From Rurimicrobium sp040387755 (lineage in GTDB: Bacteria > Bacteroidota > Bacteroidia > Chitinophagales > Chitinophagaceae), in contig JAZKDB010000002.1 of NCBI GenBank assembly GCA_040387755.1, positions 1,302,001 to 1,366,000 of the forward strand: a stretch of 64,000 bases of DNA, read 5' to 3'. Below are positions 10,499 through 19,545 of this stretch, in pieces; positions within the stretch are counted from its first letter, which is position 1, and each line of letters opens with the position of its first letter. The notes under the pieces are model-generated. The model saw only the letters and a program-made list of their open reading frames with translations, was not told the origin of the DNA and searched no databases. A program made the translations under genes and the position numbers.

Positions 10499-11239
10499 GT
10501 GAATAAAATAAAAGCAATACTGGTAGACGATGAAGAAAGCGCAAGGGATGTGCTCCAAAATCTGTTACTTCGTTTTTGTCCGGAAGTAAATCTGGTTGCA
10601 AAGTGCGAAAACATTGGCCAGGCCGTAAAATTTATTGAGGCAGAACAACCGGACTTGGTTTTTCTGGATATAGAAATGCCCAACTATGCGGGCTACGAAA
10701 TCGTCAATTTTTTTCAGGAGATTAATTTTGAAATTATTTTCATCACGGCCTATGATCAATATGCAATAAGAGCTTTCGAAATTGCAGCAATTGATTACTT
10801 GTTAAAACCCATTGATATAGACCGTCTCAAAAATGCTATTGCACGGGTAAATGTTCATCGGGATGTAGAACAACAATCTCATCGGATGTCTCTTCTGAGC
10901 AATACATTGCAAAGTAATCAACTAAAAAACATTGTCATAACAGACAAAGGACTACAGCAAATTATTCCTATTGATAGTATCATTGCCATAGAGGCACAAG
11001 AATCCTATTGCTGCATCAATACAGCGGATCAAAAATATGTAGCCAGCAGAAATCTAAAGCATTTTGAAACTATTCTTGAAAGCCTGCCACAATTTATCAG
11101 AGTTCACAAATCATGGATGATAAATACAAAATACATTATCAACTACTCTAAGTCAGATTATTCAATACATCTTAAAAACGGAATAATAGCCAAACTCTCC
11201 AAGTATAAAAAAGCTGATTTCGAACAGGCCTTAAAATAA
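10499..11239 (+). CDS. LytTR-family response regulator
   Basis: A 246-residue regulator starting at GTG. Residues 1-120 are a receiver domain: acidic pocket D10-D11, phospho-acceptor D57 in VFLDIEMP, T83 and K103 in YLLKP. The C-terminal ~100 residues are a LytTR DNA-binding domain (IAIEAQESYCCI, then FIRVHKSWMINTKYI). It is the partner of the kinase just upstream. The GTG is supported by the canonical opening KIKAILVDDEE. If TAGATTTA at 10485 is its own -7 element, the transcript would be nearly leaderless; cotranscription with the kinase is equally possible. It is followed by a good terminator. Confidence 0.9.
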   Translation: MNKIKAILVDDEESARDVLQNLLLRFCPEVNLVAKCENIGQAVKFIEAEQPDLVFLDIEMPNYAGYEIVNFFQEINFEIIFITAYDQYAIRAFEIAAIDYLLKPIDIDRLKNAIARVNVHRDVEQQSHRMSLLSNTLQSNQLKNIVITDKGLQQIIPIDSIIAIEAQESYCCINTADQKYVASRNLKHFETILESLPQFIRVHKSWMINTKYIINYSKSDYSIHLKNGIIAKLSKYKKADFEQALK

Positions 11240-11269
11240 CTCTCACTACAATTTCAGAATCCAACATCC

Positions 11270-11300
11270 AAAAAGCTCATCTATAATGATGAGCTTTTTT
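11270..11300 (+). terminator. Rho-independent terminator after the first LytTR gene
   Basis: AAAAGCTCATC (11271-11281) and GATGAGCTTTT (11288-11298) form an 11-bp stem with loop TATAAT, running into TTTTTT. Confidence 0.88.
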
Positions 11301-11344
11301 ACCATCCTGCTGTACCGAAAAAAGAAGAAAAAACAATGAAAGTG

Positions 11345-11380
11345 TCCATTGCTAAAACGAATTGGCCATTGCTGAAGTAA
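11345..11380 (+). promoter_or_regulatory. Candidate LytTR operator upstream of the glycine-rich protein gene
   Basis: TCCATTGCTAAAA (11345-11357) and CCATTGCTGAAG (11366-11377) are direct repeats 20 bp apart. The block resembles the one at 10423-10460, including the AATTGG spacer and the trailing TAAA. It lies beyond the regulator's terminator and 39 bp ahead of a TACGTTTG element, the right place for an activator site. Confidence 0.6.
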
Positions 11381-11406
11381 ATAACTATTCTATCCGCAAT
11401 GGCTTC

Positions 11407-11414
11407 TACGTTTG
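11407..11414 (+). promoter_or_regulatory. -7 element of the glycine-rich protein gene
   Basis: TACGTTTG matches TAnnTTTG exactly and lies 20 bases before the ATG at 11434. There is no TTG -33 element at 19-21 bp, which fits a promoter that needs an activator bound at the repeats just upstream. Confidence 0.5.
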
Positions 11415-11433
11415 TATCAGCAAACAAAAACGT

Positions 11434-12780
11434 ATGAAATATTGCATTCTAATTTTCGTCTTATTGCTTTCGTTTCTAAAAGGATTTTCGCAGGAAAGTC
11501 AAAATGATATTATTGCCAATTACAGCAGTGGGCTATACACAGTGTACAAATCGGACGATAAAAACAAATTTGAAAAAGTAAGCAAAAACTGGCCAATAGA
11601 AATAAGCAGCAATGGGGGATTGGTGAATAAGATATTAGTGAAGCGTTCCGGTATTCTGGATGAAATATTTATACCCGACGTAATTGGTTATCCTTCCTAC
11701 TTTTTGTTTAAAAATTTCCGTCTGACTTTTCTTAAGGAATACATAGTCTACTACGAGTGGAATGCAAAACAGGAGGCAACTGCTAAATTTATTTTCGTAA
11801 AAGAAGGTCATAAGTTTAATGAAGAGTATGGTACTGTAAATCTTACTGTTCAAAAATATGTTGCCGCCACATTCAAAAACCAGAGTACAGCAAAATCAAC
11901 ACAAAAAGAAGAATTAGCCCGACTCACAGAACAGGACCGAAAAATTAATTCCCTTGAAGGGAAAGAAGTGAAGACAATTGCTTTAAAAATCATTCAGCAA
12001 CCAGACCAAGTAGGGCATTTCGGGAAGGCCATTCATTACGGTATAATTGCCACTTTAAAAGATGGGACAGAATTAAAAACTACTAATCTCGGAGGCAAAT
12101 TACCCTGGGATGATTTTGAACTGAATCATGAAGGTTGCAGCAACATAGCAGAAATAACCAATGTAGAAAATGATGCATCAAAAATCCCTAATGACGAAGT
12201 AGTACTCAATATTACCTCCATTCACCACAAACAACTTAAGGCTAGCCATAGCATAGTAACAACCAATGACATACCCATTCAGGTATACAGAAATGGATAT
12301 AGAGGCTTAGACCGCGGAAAAACAGAAGTAACCTTCCAGGGAGTAGATGGACAGCATGCTGGTAATGGAGAAACGCTGACGATTAAAGTTGTAGCGGCAA
12401 AACATAAGAAAACAGGTGGAGCCATCAATAAAATTGAAGTCTATAGCGAAAGTCAAAAGCAGATAGTAGGAAAATATAAACTAACTCCCGGTACTGCTTT
12501 AATTGTCAATGTTAAAGGAGGACAGGGCATGGATGGCCGAAAGGGTTGGGAAAACAGTAAAATGGGCGGCAAAGGAGGAAATGGCGGAAACGGCGGAACT
12601 GTAACTGTCATTAAAGACCCTTCTGTACAGGAATTCAATATCACTATTAACAATGAAGGCGGAAATGCAGGACGAGGAGGCCCACCGGCACAAAGCTATA
12701 ACAGTAAAGGTCCTGACGGACATCAGGGCTCACAAGGATCACTACATAATCAAACACAAAAAGTTTCACTTAATTTTTAA
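11434..12780 (+). CDS. Exported protein of unknown function with collagen-like glycine-rich tail
   Basis: 448 residues. I chose the ATG at 11434 because it starts a clean signal peptide (MKYCILIFVLLLSFLKGFSQ). The earlier in-frame TTG at 11362 would place coding sequence over the promoter and operator. The middle (residues ~20-330) is unrecognised. The last ~100 residues are rich in Gly: GGQGMDGRKG, GGKGGNGGNGG, GGNAGRGGPP, GPDGHQGSQG, like bacterial Gly-X-Y loops. It directly follows the first two-component pair, has a matching direct repeat at its promoter, and is followed after 19 bp by another exported protein. It is a likely target of that regulator; its function is unknown. Confidence 0.75.
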   Translation: MKYCILIFVLLLSFLKGFSQESQNDIIANYSSGLYTVYKSDDKNKFEKVSKNWPIEISSNGGLVNKILVKRSGILDEIFIPDVIGYPSYFLFKNFRLTFLKEYIVYYEWNAKQEATAKFIFVKEGHKFNEEYGTVNLTVQKYVAATFKNQSTAKSTQKEELARLTEQDRKINSLEGKEVKTIALKIIQQPDQVGHFGKAIHYGIIATLKDGTELKTTNLGGKLPWDDFELNHEGCSNIAEITNVENDASKIPNDEVVLNITSIHHKQLKASHSIVTTNDIPIQVYRNGYRGLDRGKTEVTFQGVDGQHAGNGETLTIKVVAAKHKKTGGAINKIEVYSESQKQIVGKYKLTPGTALIVNVKGGQGMDGRKGWENSKMGGKGGNGGNGGTVTVIKDPSVQEFNITINNEGGNAGRGGPPAQSYNSKGPDGHQGSQGSLHNQTQKVSLNF

Positions 12781-12799
12781 TTCAATCAAAACAACAACA

Positions 12800-13990
12800 A
12801 TGAAAAAATCACATCTACTTATCGCAGCTGCTGTGTCGGCTTTAGTATTGAGCAGTGGAAGCGCAACCGCTCAATTCGGGAAAAAACTGGTTTCGAAAAT
12901 CGGAGAATCAAAAGATGGTGGAGGGAAGAAAAGTAAAGGAGGTAGCTTTTCCAGTTTCAATGAAGAAACCGATGAAATGGGTATTACAGGTGAATATTTT
13001 GCATTAAAAGACAAAAACACTTTCGGACTACGGTTTGTAAAAGAAGAGGGTGGAAAATTGGTCAACAAGATAGATTTTTACGAAAAGAAAAATGAAATAC
13101 AAGCCTCGCTCACGCTAAAGGAAAACTATTATAACAAAAACAAGGTGAAGCTATTTTATACAGTAGTCAATAATACTTATGTTGAACTAGTAGAAGTAGA
13201 ACCCGGTGTGTTGGCACAAATTACTTCCAAGTACGGCAACAATGGCAATGCTGTTCCTCCTGATGCTGACCGAACGGTATTTGACGTTTTGGCAAAAGAC
13301 AAAAGCAAACTCAGTACCTGGGATATAGAAACAGCTAAAGCAAAAGTAGATATGATTATGACCAGTTTAAATTCTGAAAAACTGGAAAAGGATAAAGCTA
13401 CATTGATGAACTTTGAATCCTATAAAAACTATCATGGGAAAATTGCTTTTGCAAAAGGCACCAACTATTTCAGAAATGACCGTGATAATGAGCCGAAAGA
13501 AAAACTGGAGTGGTTTATTACAAAAGCGGAATTGGGCAATACACTTGCATTCAAACCCTACTTTGAGCAACCGCTGATGATATCACATCCAGGGGCCTGG
13601 TTTAACATCACTTACGAAATGGCCGGAGAAAAAACCGACAGGGAAGCACTTAGAAAGACCAGCACCTTCTTTTCATCCAATATCCCATTGATGGAAAAAG
13701 ACAAAGACAAGTATTATTTCTTTGCTGGTCGCGGACCGATTGATAACAATGGCTCTGCAGACTATGCTTATCTGGAATTGCTCAGAAAAATAAAAGACAA
13801 AGTACAGGAAGGTCAAACCTATGACCTGGTGGTAACGGTATGGGCATTTAAAGATGGGGAAAATATTGCTCCGGTAGCAACAGGTAAAATTCAAATGGAG
13901 TATACCAAAGGTGAAGAAGGAACAAAAGCATTATTGTTTGACCCTGTAAAAGGTTGGGTTCCTAAAATGGAAAAATGGATTAATGAATAA
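12800..13990 (+). CDS. Exported protein of unknown function
   Basis: 396 residues starting at ATG 12800 with a signal peptide (LLIAAAVSALVLSSGSATAQ). An in-frame extension back to 12653 would overlap the upstream gene by 128 bp and lose the signal peptide, so it is rejected. A Lys/Gly/Ser-rich linker (~30-50) follows the signal peptide. The rest is a soluble alpha/beta-looking sequence with no motif I recognise (EWFITKAELGNT, YFFAGRGPIDNNG). It lies 19 bp after the glycine-rich protein gene, probably in one operon, and ends at a strong terminator. Confidence 0.8.
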   Translation: MKKSHLLIAAAVSALVLSSGSATAQFGKKLVSKIGESKDGGGKKSKGGSFSSFNEETDEMGITGEYFALKDKNTFGLRFVKEEGGKLVNKIDFYEKKNEIQASLTLKENYYNKNKVKLFYTVVNNTYVELVEVEPGVLAQITSKYGNNGNAVPPDADRTVFDVLAKDKSKLSTWDIETAKAKVDMIMTSLNSEKLEKDKATLMNFESYKNYHGKIAFAKGTNYFRNDRDNEPKEKLEWFITKAELGNTLAFKPYFEQPLMISHPGAWFNITYEMAGEKTDREALRKTSTFFSSNIPLMEKDKDKYYFFAGRGPIDNNGSADYAYLELLRKIKDKVQEGQTYDLVVTVWAFKDGENIAPVATGKIQMEYTKGEEGTKALLFDPVKGWVPKMEKWINE

Positions 13991-14003
13991 ACTCATTGCT
14001 ATT

Positions 14004-14045
14004 AAAAAGAGAACCACATCTGAGTGATGTGGTTCTCTTTTTTTC
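14004..14045. terminator. Bidirectional terminator between convergent genes
   Basis: AAAGAGAACCACATC (14006-14020) pairs perfectly with GATGTGGTTCTCTTT (14026-14040), loop TGAGT, with a T-run after it and an A-run before it. It can stop both the plus-strand gene ending at 13990 and the minus-strand gene ending at 14062. Confidence 0.9.
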
Positions 14046-14061
14046 TTATCCTAAAGCACAG

Positions 14062-15333
14062 CTAATTCGCCCTTTTTACTACTTTATGATTTGACACAAT
14101 ACCATTTTGAATAACCTTAACGGAATAAAAACCAACAGGCCATTCTTTTGAAGATACTTCTACCATATTGTTACCCTCCTTCAAAGTCACATACATCTCT
14201 GTCATTTGTCTTCCCTGTATATCGTAAATTGAAATTTGGGCATTTCCTGCATTCAAAGACTGAATAGAAATGTTCAATTGATTATCGAAGGGGTTGGGTG
14301 ATAAAATCAGGTTATTCCTGCTTTCCATTTTTGAGGGAATACCTACGGAAACATTCACCTCTTGTTCGCAGGATTTTTGCCAATTGCCCAAATTATCCTT
14401 TGTCCACAATCTGTACTTTCCGGATTTCTTAGGTGTAAAAATAGAATCAGAGGACACTGTCAATAGTGAATTATCCAGATACCAACGATACAATAGCTTT
14501 CCTGCCGGAGCTTTTAAATGAGTCAAATCCCAACTAATGCTGATAGGCTCTATCCCTTTCAAATTGCTTTTGATTCGAACGGCAGGATTGATTAAAGTCT
14601 TTTGGGCTATCATCCTTAAAAAAGCAGCATCAGGCGGAATAAGTGAATGATTAAACAAATTAGCCGAAACGTCTTTTTGGGTAATGGTTCCATAAATAAC
14701 TGCTGCTGTAAGATAAGAGCCAGTAACATCGGGATGTGCCCCATCGGGACTCCATAGTTTATAAAAAGGCTTTTCAATAATGGATTGTTTCCACGCGGGG
14801 CCTATTGGTGCAATCACATCCTTGGCACTATCATTAAGCACACGGTAATTATTGGTAATTTTATTAATCATTAAAGTGTCTTCATCTTCAAAGCCCCATC
14901 CTGAAAACCAAATCATTTTGGCACAAGGATGATGATAATGAAATGAATCCCGAATTTTTATATGGCCTTCAATAACTTTACTTGCTGCAGTAGAAGGAAA
15001 TTTAGCTGAATCCAAAGCAAATCGACCTTGATTATCCTGCAAGACCAGAAAATCCCACTCTTTATCTCTGATTAAATCAAACACCAGCGGATTGTTCATA
15101 TGAGCAGCAGTGCCCATCGACACATCTCCTACCGAAATACCACCTGGTGCATATGCATAAGTATTTACGGGTGTTCCATCAGCCAACATGAATTGCTTGA
15201 CTATATTTTGTAAATCATTGGATGCTGTAAAACTGTTTCCTACAAACAAAACATTAATAGTCTTCTGTGCATTAACATTAATGTAAAAGGATGTGAGAAT
15301 ACAGGACAATAGGAGTAATTTTTTCTTCATCAT
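14062..15333 (-). CDS. SGNH-like hydrolase with T9SS sorting domain
   Basis: 423 residues. A signal peptide (ends INVNAQ) is followed by VLFVGNSFT (residues 28-36), the block I motif of SGNH/GDSL-type esterases with S34 as nucleophile. DGAHPD near residue 198 supplies the Asp and His of block V. WDFLVLQDNQG near 95 fits block III. A short Ig-like region (~255-325) leads to a C-terminal type A sorting domain (SPNPFDNQLNISI ... GFYSVKVIQNG). It is probably a secreted or surface carbohydrate/ester hydrolase. Its sorting domain is strikingly like that of the gene at 42313. A second ATG immediately follows the first, so the start may be one codon later. Confidence 0.78.
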   Translation of the reverse strand: MMKKKLLLLSCILTSFYINVNAQKTINVLFVGNSFTASNDLQNIVKQFMLADGTPVNTYAYAPGGISVGDVSMGTAAHMNNPLVFDLIRDKEWDFLVLQDNQGRFALDSAKFPSTAASKVIEGHIKIRDSFHYHHPCAKMIWFSGWGFEDEDTLMINKITNNYRVLNDSAKDVIAPIGPAWKQSIIEKPFYKLWSPDGAHPDVTGSYLTAAVIYGTITQKDVSANLFNHSLIPPDAAFLRMIAQKTLINPAVRIKSNLKGIEPISISWDLTHLKAPAGKLLYRWYLDNSLLTVSSDSIFTPKKSGKYRLWTKDNLGNWQKSCEQEVNVSVGIPSKMESRNNLILSPNPFDNQLNISIQSLNAGNAQISIYDIQGRQMTEMYVTLKEGNNMVEVSSKEWPVGFYSVKVIQNGIVSNHKVVKRAN

Positions 15334-15506
15334 AAATTGAGCTTTGCTTTTTATCCTTTGGTTTGCCTTACAGACGTCATAATTGCTCAGAGCGTTGGTA
15401 AAGTGTATAAGCCAAAACCCTTAGCTATAACTATGCCGAAGGTTTAACTCAATTCAATTCCTTCAAAACGAATACTTATTGCAAACAGGAATATACTTCA
15501 TTTTGA

Positions 15507-15546
15507 AAAAAAAAGCCCAACTCTTTTTAGAATCGGGCTTTTTATA
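15507..15546 (-). terminator. Terminator after the repeat protein gene
   Basis: On the minus strand, AAAAGCCC and GGGCTTTT (15535-15542 and 15511-15518) form an 8-bp stem followed by a long T-run, 20 bp past the stop of the gene ending at 15563. Confidence 0.75.
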
Positions 15547-15562
15547 TTGCAGGTTTTAATTG

Positions 15563-17392
15563 TTACTCAATGGAAATTCTACACTTAGCACTTTGACCTT
15601 CCGTATTTCGTAAGTTGATGAAGTATGTTCCGCTTGCTAACTGTGGTAATTGAATTTCATTCCTATTGCTTAGTTTACCACTGGCACATTGTTTACCGTC
15701 GACTGTACTGATAATGTAATCAGAAGCTAGGAAGCCATTTTCAGTAGTAATTATTTTACCAGAAGAAACTGGATTGGGATAAACAGTGATTACCACTTCC
15801 TGATTTTTGTATTCTGGAATACTTAACTTCCAGGGAAGGCGTTTGGTAATACCGTTTAATTCAACAGTATCGAAGGAAGCTTTTTTGTACTCCATACCCG
15901 TCTTAAACTTGCCACCTAGAATCAGCTCATTTTTGAACAAAATCATTTTATTGACAGTACTATCTACATTCACCCAATAGCTTCCAAAGCTAATTGTATT
16001 TGAGCCCCAAGTCATTCCGGAACTTGCAGAAAAGTAACCACCCAAGTTAATCGCTTTGGTTTCGGCACACAAAGTGTTTAATGAGAGGGAATCAGTTTTT
16101 GGACCGAACATATAGAAATAAGTTCCCGGCTCGAATAAACCAATCCAATGGTTATGATATAATTTCTGAAGCAATTGGACACTATCATTAACAATGCTTT
16201 TTTTGCATGCCACGTGTAAAGTGTCTGTATAAACTTCAAAATCCATCACCTCATTCAATACTTTGTTATCAAACCTCTGAAAAGAACTTATTGAATTCCA
16301 TTTTATGGCATTGAGATTTGCGATTGTGTCAAAGTCAAATCTGCCCCCTAAAACAATGGAGCCTTTGTATACTTCCATCGTATTAATTTTCCCCTCAATT
16401 CCTGCAATCATTGTCCAAATACTTCCATTCCATTTAGCGAAATTCCTGCCAGACTCTGCAGCACAACTTTTAAATTCTCCTGCGGCATAAAGAACTCCTT
16501 CAAATACCAACAAATCCCTTACTTCTCCATCGATACAACCTGCACTGTACCAGGTGCTCCCATCCCAATAAGCAATATTATCAGCAGCTACACCACCAGC
16601 TCTATTAAAAGAACCGGCTACGAATATCTTACCATCGAATTTAGTAATCGCATTCACTGCCCCGTTTACGCCATCAGCCATTTTGTGCCAGGTATAAGCA
16701 CCGGCATTTTCTGTAACATAGGCAATATTGTTGGCCACAAATGATTTGTCTGCCTGAACGAATTTACCCCCTACATATAACTGTTGTGATGCTGTGTCTA
16801 CGTAGAACTCCTGTACAAATCCGTCTACACCATTACCTACTTTTTGACATCTAGATTGTGGAGGATAAGCGGGTTGTATCCAGGCCAGCTCATCTATAGT
16901 AAATCCATTCTCCTCTGCCCATTTTCCTAATTCCGGATAATTCATTTCACGCACATATGCATGGTTGGTTTGTGCAGAAATCCTACGTGAAATGCCTTCA
17001 TGACCAGTCTCTTTAATCAGGAAACCCACAGCGCAAAAATTATTGTACTTATCTATGAAAATTGGAGTGCGATACGCATAATCTTCATTAATAGGAAAAT
17101 TAGCATCCTGCCAATACCTATGCAGAATATCCAAACAACGAAAACGCTTAGTATGCTGCGCCGTATTTAAATGATTGGTTTGTCTGCTACGTAAGGTTTG
17201 TTCCACCAATGCCAAATGCAATTGAATCCATTCCTTTTCGCTCAGCTTATTGTAATTATCCAATTCCTGAACAAGAACATCCTTTTGCTCCATCCAACAT
17301 TTATTGACTTCTGATAGCTTTTGATAAATAGAAAGGCCTCCATATGAGTTGCCTGCTATTAAGATAAAGATAAAAATGAGTATGTTTTTCAT
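15563..17392 (-). CDS. T9SS cargo protein with kelch/propeller-like repeats
   Basis: 609 residues with a signal peptide (MKNILIFIFILIAGNSYGG). Residues ~60-190 form a helical region (NYPELGKWAEENGFTIDELAWIQP). From ~195 to ~500 come propeller-like repeats of the type YVGGKF, FVAGSFNRAGG, LYAAGEF, VLGGRFDF, LGGKFKTG, each with an AYWDG/KWNGS strand, as in delta-60/kelch-like proteins. The end is a T9SS type A sorting domain (VYPNPVSSGKI ... LASGTYFINLRNTEG). A surface or secreted role is expected; no catalytic motif was seen. Confidence 0.78.
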   Translation of the reverse strand: MKNILIFIFILIAGNSYGGLSIYQKLSEVNKCWMEQKDVLVQELDNYNKLSEKEWIQLHLALVEQTLRSRQTNHLNTAQHTKRFRCLDILHRYWQDANFPINEDYAYRTPIFIDKYNNFCAVGFLIKETGHEGISRRISAQTNHAYVREMNYPELGKWAEENGFTIDELAWIQPAYPPQSRCQKVGNGVDGFVQEFYVDTASQQLYVGGKFVQADKSFVANNIAYVTENAGAYTWHKMADGVNGAVNAITKFDGKIFVAGSFNRAGGVAADNIAYWDGSTWYSAGCIDGEVRDLLVFEGVLYAAGEFKSCAAESGRNFAKWNGSIWTMIAGIEGKINTMEVYKGSIVLGGRFDFDTIANLNAIKWNSISSFQRFDNKVLNEVMDFEVYTDTLHVACKKSIVNDSVQLLQKLYHNHWIGLFEPGTYFYMFGPKTDSLSLNTLCAETKAINLGGYFSASSGMTWGSNTISFGSYWVNVDSTVNKMILFKNELILGGKFKTGMEYKKASFDTVELNGITKRLPWKLSIPEYKNQEVVITVYPNPVSSGKIITTENGFLASDYIISTVDGKQCASGKLSNRNEIQLPQLASGTYFINLRNTEGQSAKCRISIE

Positions 17393-17654
17393 GGCAAAAC
17401 TTATTATACATAATAAAGATAATTAAAAAAGCATCTCAGAATTGCATTCTTACGTACAACGAATAAAACGCTGACTTTCTACAAGCAGTAAAACAAAATA
17501 TCTATATTGAGGTCAATACTTTGTTTACGTAATCCTCACTTCAGATATACTTACCCCATGTACAGACTGTATTTCACCAAGCAAATCATGCTTTAGACAT
17601 AATTTTTGGCATAAATTGCAGTAAAGGTTTTTATTTTATTCTTAAAGAATTGAG

Positions 17655-18701
17655 TTGATGGTTTTAAAGTTTAGTAGAACAAATGCAATTTCAATATTCT
17701 CTTGGCTGATTGCTTATTTCATATTATTCTACTACGTTAAATCCTGTTCATATAATCAGCAAATTGGAATCAATCTGGCAATAAGTGCTATTGATATAAT
17801 TTGCCTGATTATTTGCTCTTTTATTCTGAGAAGAATAGTCATCCCTAAGTTTTTGTACAAGCGGAAGATTATAAAATTTCTTATTTGCCTAATGGTGCTA
17901 ATTGTATTTTTTGCACTGCTCATGCAAATTTTACATTCAATATGGTATTCAATAACTGATAATTCATCTACAGATCCAGAAACTTTATTCAAGCATTATT
18001 ATTATCAGTTGTTCAGTTGCTGGTGGATTACTATTTGTGGTTGTTTATGTATTATAGCATTCAAATTAATCGAAGATCAATGGTTGACTATTAACAGGTA
18101 CAATCAATTGCAGAAGGAAAAAGCACAAACAGAATTAAGCTTTCTTAAAGCACAGATTAACCCTCACTTTTTGTTCAATTCTATCAACTCAATATTTGCA
18201 AGTATTGACAAAAATAATATCGAGGCAAGGTCTATAGTGATTAAATTTTCGGACATGTTGCGCTATCAATTATATGAATGTAATGCAGATCAAATCAATT
18301 TCGAAAAAGAATGGGAATACCTTAATAATTATATAGAGTTACAAAAAATAAGAAAAGATAACAACCTTACTATAACTATTGAGGTAAAGGGTGACTTGAA
18401 AGGATTTACTATTGCACCTCTAATTCTGATTCCTTTTATTGAAAATGCTTTTAAATACTCCAGTAACCATACAGACCGGCAAAATGTGTTACAAATGTCA
18501 TTTACAAAAGAAAAAAATGCATTTGGCTTTTATTGCTTTAACACCAAAGATCAAATGATTAGCAGAAAAATATTTGAAGAAGGAGGTATTGGAATACAAA
18601 ATGTAAAAAGAAGGTTAGAACTTATATATCCAAATCGATACGAATTAAGCATAAATGATAATGAACTGTTTTTTGAAGTAAGGCTAAAAATTGAATTATA
18701 A
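17655..18701 (+). CDS. Membrane LytS-type sensor histidine kinase
   Basis: 348 residues. Four transmembrane segments lie in the first ~145 residues (about 12-28, 40-60, 72-95, 118-142) with little periplasmic sequence. A short coiled linker (~148-165) leads to a His_kinase domain: H171 in QINPHFLFNS, the N-box PFIENAFKYS near 265, and the G-box GGIGIQNVKRRLELIYP near 315. This is the classical domain plan of LytS/YehU-like kinases. Its TAA overlaps the ATG of the LytTR gene by one base, so the two are translationally coupled. The start may be either of the first two codons. Confidence 0.9.
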   Translation: MMVLKFSRTNAISIFSWLIAYFILFYYVKSCSYNQQIGINLAISAIDIICLIICSFILRRIVIPKFLYKRKIIKFLICLMVLIVFFALLMQILHSIWYSITDNSSTDPETLFKHYYYQLFSCWWITICGCLCIIAFKLIEDQWLTINRYNQLQKEKAQTELSFLKAQINPHFLFNSINSIFASIDKNNIEARSIVIKFSDMLRYQLYECNADQINFEKEWEYLNNYIELQKIRKDNNLTITIEVKGDLKGFTIAPLILIPFIENAFKYSSNHTDRQNVLQMSFTKEKNAFGFYCFNTKDQMISRKIFEEGGIGIQNVKRRLELIYPNRYELSINDNELFFEVRLKIEL

Positions 18702-19408
18702 TGAAAATTAATTGCATCATCATTGACGATGAACCAAGTGGCAGAAAAGTAATAGAAGAGTATATCGCTGAAACCCCTTTTCTGGAATTAATCGGCAAAG
18801 CAGAAGACCCATTAAAAGCCTTTTCCTTGATTGCTAAGAATCAGATTGATTTGATTTTTCTGGATATTCAAATGCCCAAAATCAACGGAATTGATTTTCT
18901 CAAATCCCTGAAAGACCCACCAATGGTAATTATTACTACTGCCTTTTCTGAATATGCTCTACAAGGTTTTGAATTAGACGTTATAGATTATTTATTAAAA
19001 CCTATTTCATTAGACCGCTTCCTGCGGGCAACAAATAAAGCCAGAGACTTTTATACAATGCAGTATAAAAACGATAAGCCCAAAGACTATTTTTTTGTCA
19101 AAAGCAATAACAAATTTGAAAGAATTGCGTTCAACGAACTCCTCTTTATAGAAGCAGCCAATAATTACATCATCTTACAAACAACTGAAAAAAGATTAAT
19201 TACCTACCTGACTTTTAAAGGTATGGAGGAGATACTACCATTAGATGAATTTATCAAAGTTCATAAATCCTTCATAGTATCATTATCCAAAATTGAAAAT
19301 CTGGACTCGGAGGAGATTAAAATCGGAAAATTCATTATCCCGATTAGCCGAAGCTTTAAGGATTCAGTACTGGAAAAAGTGGTGAGTAGAAACCTAATAA
19401 AAAGGTAA
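18701..19408 (+). CDS. LytTR-family response regulator
   Basis: 235 residues. The receiver domain (1-115) has D9-D10, phospho-acceptor D55 in IFLDIQMP, T80 and K100 in YLLKP. The LytTR DNA-binding domain (~130-232) has LLFIEAANNYIIL and FIKVHKSFIVSLSKI. It is paired with the kinase just upstream (one-base overlap). Two lipoprotein genes directly downstream carry matching 21-bp direct repeats at their promoters and are its most likely targets. Confidence 0.9.
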   Translation: MKINCIIIDDEPSGRKVIEEYIAETPFLELIGKAEDPLKAFSLIAKNQIDLIFLDIQMPKINGIDFLKSLKDPPMVIITTAFSEYALQGFELDVIDYLLKPISLDRFLRATNKARDFYTMQYKNDKPKDYFFVKSNNKFERIAFNELLFIEAANNYIILQTTEKRLITYLTFKGMEEILPLDEFIKVHKSFIVSLSKIENLDSEEIKIGKFIIPISRSFKDSVLEKVVSRNLIKR

Positions 19409-19444
19409 TGCAAAACACTTTCCAATACTCCTATATAATCGGTA

Positions 19445-19477
19445 ATTGGTGTAGAATAACTGCCTTTTTGCGTAAAT
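19445..19477 (+). promoter_or_regulatory. Candidate LytTR operator at the first lipoprotein gene
   Basis: ATTGGTGTAGAA (19445-19456) and TTTTGCGTAAAT (19466-19477) are imperfect direct repeats exactly 21 bp apart. The proximal copy, TTTTGCGTAAA, recurs exactly upstream of the second lipoprotein gene and sits 37 bp ahead of a -7 element in both cases. Confidence 0.55.
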
Positions 19478-19502
19478 AGTTTACTTCAGAATAACACCTC
19501 TA

Positions 19503-19510
19503 TAGTTTTG
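19503..19510 (+). promoter_or_regulatory. -7 element of the first lipoprotein gene
   Basis: TAGTTTTG matches TAnnTTTG and would give a leader of about 29 nt. No good -33 element is present, which fits activator dependence. Confidence 0.5.
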
Positions 19511-19545
19511 TGTGGTACTAACAATAGTAATGAAAATACCAAAAC

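Noticed and set aside
11362..11433. In-frame TTG extension of the glycine-rich protein
   Set aside because: It would put the start inside the candidate operator and promoter and hide a good signal peptide starting at 11434.
12653..12799. In-frame ATG extension of the second exported protein
   Set aside because: It overlaps the end of the upstream gene in another frame and would bury the signal peptide that starts at 12800.
17523..17533. TTTACGTAAT (reverse TTACGTAAA) upstream of the second kinase gene as another LytTR site
   Set aside because: It resembles GCGTAAA, but I found no partner 20-22 bp away and no matching promoter element at the right distance.
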